From the NCBI GenBank assembly GCA_948760655.1, contig CAQBKK010000030.1:1-13744 (forward strand): a stretch of 13,744 nt of DNA. The letters run 5' to 3'. Of the stretch, positions 13,060-13,744 are shown piece by piece (within the stretch, counting starts at the first letter, position 1; every line of letters starts with the position of its first letter). Position numbers and translations under genes: made by a program. This DNA comes from an uncultured Bacilli bacterium (GTDB lineage: Bacteria; Bacillota_I; Bacilli_A; RF39; UBA660). The notes under the pieces are model-generated. The model did not search any database, was not told the DNA's origin, and saw only the letters and a list, made by a program, of their open reading frames with translations.

Positions 13060-13170
13060 ATGAACGAAGAAACTCTTTTTTTAGCAATTGAGACTTTTAA
13101 CCATTTTTTATATAATTTAATATTTTTGTTGTTAAGGGTTTGCCTATTAAATATAGTACATATCCAATAG
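13060..13170 (+). CDS. Very small hydrophobic ORF (36 aa), possible holin-like/type I toxin-like peptide
   Basis: ATG 13060 is preceded by a near-perfect Shine-Dalgarno, AGGAGG with 8-base spacing, unusual for a chance ORF. The peptide MNEETLFLAIETFNHFLYNL continues IFLLLRVCLLNIVHIQ. It has a short acidic head and one hydrophobic segment, the size and style of the putative holin-like toxin peptides of Bacillota, but the characteristic IAF motif is not clear. Its last 74 bases are antisense to the end of the VanZ gene, so the tail may be accidental. It is the only plus-strand coding candidate in the window. Confidence 0.35.
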   Translation: MNEETLFLAIETFNHFLYNLIFLLLRVCLLNIVHIQ

Positions 13171-13615
13171 TTCCACCAATTACATTGGTTATTAAGTCTG
13201 TTATATCGGATGACCTAAAGCCATTTATTAAAGGTTGTAGTATTTCTATACATAAACTTAATAAAAAAGTATATAAAATGACTTTTTGCACTTTAGCATT
13301 TTCTCTTTTTACTAAAGGTAATAGAAATCCAAATGGAAAAGTCATTATAATATTTAATACTATCTGTCTAATAAAATCTCCTCTATCATTTAAAACATCA
13401 ATAAAGGGGACTAAATTCATGGGAGTATAAGGATGATTAAACATAAATGGCAAGGATGTTAGTATTGGCATTAGGGTAAAATACATTACAAAAGATAAAT
13501 AGATATACATTGTAGTATTTACAAGTAATATTTCTTTTCCTTTTTCTTTCCATTTCTTATAAAATATAACAAAATATAAAATAATCAGAACAACAAAATC
13601 TACTATTTCTTTCAT
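13097..13615 (-). CDS. VanZ-like family membrane protein
   Basis: The 172-residue protein has four to five membrane segments and VanZ-family motifs in order: NLVPF around 67-71, LNIIMTFPFGFLLP (87-100, the N...F.PFG.LLP signature), SLCIEILQPLI (120-130, the IE..Q motif) and RSSDITDLITNVIGGTIGY (134-152, the R..D..D...N..G...G motif). VanZ itself gives low-level teicoplanin resistance. Most family members have no established role and are not linked to van operons, and none is seen here. AGGAGAT lies seven bases before ATG 13615. A sigma-A promoter stands 40 bases upstream. The gene is complete and monocistronic as far as visible. Confidence 0.88.
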   Translation of the reverse strand: MKEIVDFVVLIILYFVIFYKKWKEKGKEILLVNTTMYIYLSFVMYFTLMPILTSLPFMFNHPYTPMNLVPFIDVLNDRGDFIRQIVLNIIMTFPFGFLLPLVKRENAKVQKVILYTFLLSLCIEILQPLINGFRSSDITDLITNVIGGTIGYVLYLIGKPLTTKILNYIKNG

Positions 13616-13654
13616 AATGATCTCCTAACTCTATTACTATTTATTTGAGATATA

Positions 13655-13683
13655 ATTGTATCATTTTTTAACATATCTTTAAA
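13655..13683 (-). promoter_or_regulatory. Sigma-A promoter of the VanZ-like gene
   Basis: TTTAAA (13683-13678) and TACAAT (13660-13655) are separated by 17 bases. The -10 matches five of six positions and the -35 four of six, about 40 bases ahead of the start codon. Confidence 0.6.
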
Positions 13684-13692
13684 GAGGCATAT

Positions 13693-13744
13693 TGAACAAC
13701 CATGCACTAAAGTGCGTGGAGTCTTATAAGTACTGAAAGTACGT
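13693..13744 (+). mobile_element. Possible IS200/IS605-type element end (hairpin) at the right edge
   Basis: CCATGCAC-TAAA-GTGCGTGG (13710-13729) is an 8-bp hairpin with a TAAA loop, followed by AGTCTTATAAG and a second small hairpin TACT-GAA-AGTA. Terminal hairpins of this form, with a short TAAA-like loop and GTGG-AGT flank, are typical of IS200/IS605 and TnpB-element ends. No transposase or TnpB sequence is inside the window, so the element, if present, lies to the right or is a remnant. Confidence 0.4.

Noticed and set aside
13140..13430. Plus-strand 96-codon ORF inside the VanZ gene
   Set aside because: It is a shadow of the VanZ-like gene, which has full family motifs, a promoter and a Shine-Dalgarno on the minus strand.
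1..13744. CRISPR array, prophage or rRNA
   Set aside because: No regularly spaced direct repeats, structural phage genes or conserved rRNA segments were seen on either strand.

Overview
The window is AT-rich (about 30% GC by eye). It carries strong Shine-Dalgarno sites (AGGAGG and variants), sigma-A style promoters, short U-tailed intrinsic terminators, and genes typical of Bacillota: a peptidase S11 D,D-carboxypeptidase, a VanZ-like protein, DUF3781, and a MATE pump joined to a cytidylate-kinase-like domain. TGA acts as a stop and TGG as Trp, so the standard bacterial code fits. A gut-type Clostridia or Bacilli genome is the best guess. Every full-length gene lies on the minus strand, so the text below follows transcription from right to left.

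The right edge (13690-13744) has a hairpin that looks like an IS200/IS605-type end. Next comes a VanZ-like membrane protein. Bases 12074-12941 form a gene graveyard, with a GNAT acetyltransferase remnant abutting a frameshifted Cthe_2159-type beta-helix remnant. A run of small genes follows: an unknown protein, a glycine-rich membrane peptide, an unknown membrane protein, a MazG-like pyrophosphohydrolase, a SMUG2/DUF4918-type glycosylase, and a DUF3781 gene broken by one apparent single-base deletion. The MazG and glycosylase pair suggests nucleotide-pool and DNA-damage housekeeping.

The middle (8400-9350) holds a tRNA-Glu(CUC) with its own promoter and terminator. After it comes an isolated promoter (perfect TTGACA -35) that drives a structured RNA of about 150 nt. 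That RNA ends in a strong terminator only a few bases before a 144-aa protein resembling PBECR/RelE-like nucleases. The order promoter, structured RNA, terminator, toxin-like ORF is that of a type III toxin-antitoxin locus or an attenuated riboswitch leader. I could not match the RNA to a known class, and it is the best candidate here for something undescribed.

The left half has two small membrane/secreted unknowns, a TtcA-like thiolase operon with a COG3910-type ATPase, and an ABC1/UbiB-family kinase. The kinase is preceded by two overlapping tiny ORFs whose overlap contains a UUU-UGA-C stop context. Then comes the MATE/kinase fusion, whose 5' leader is a promoter followed at once by a 14-bp terminator hairpin (candidate guanidine-IV/mepA riboswitch). 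A D,D-carboxypeptidase and an HD-domain phosphohydrolase that runs off the left edge complete the window.
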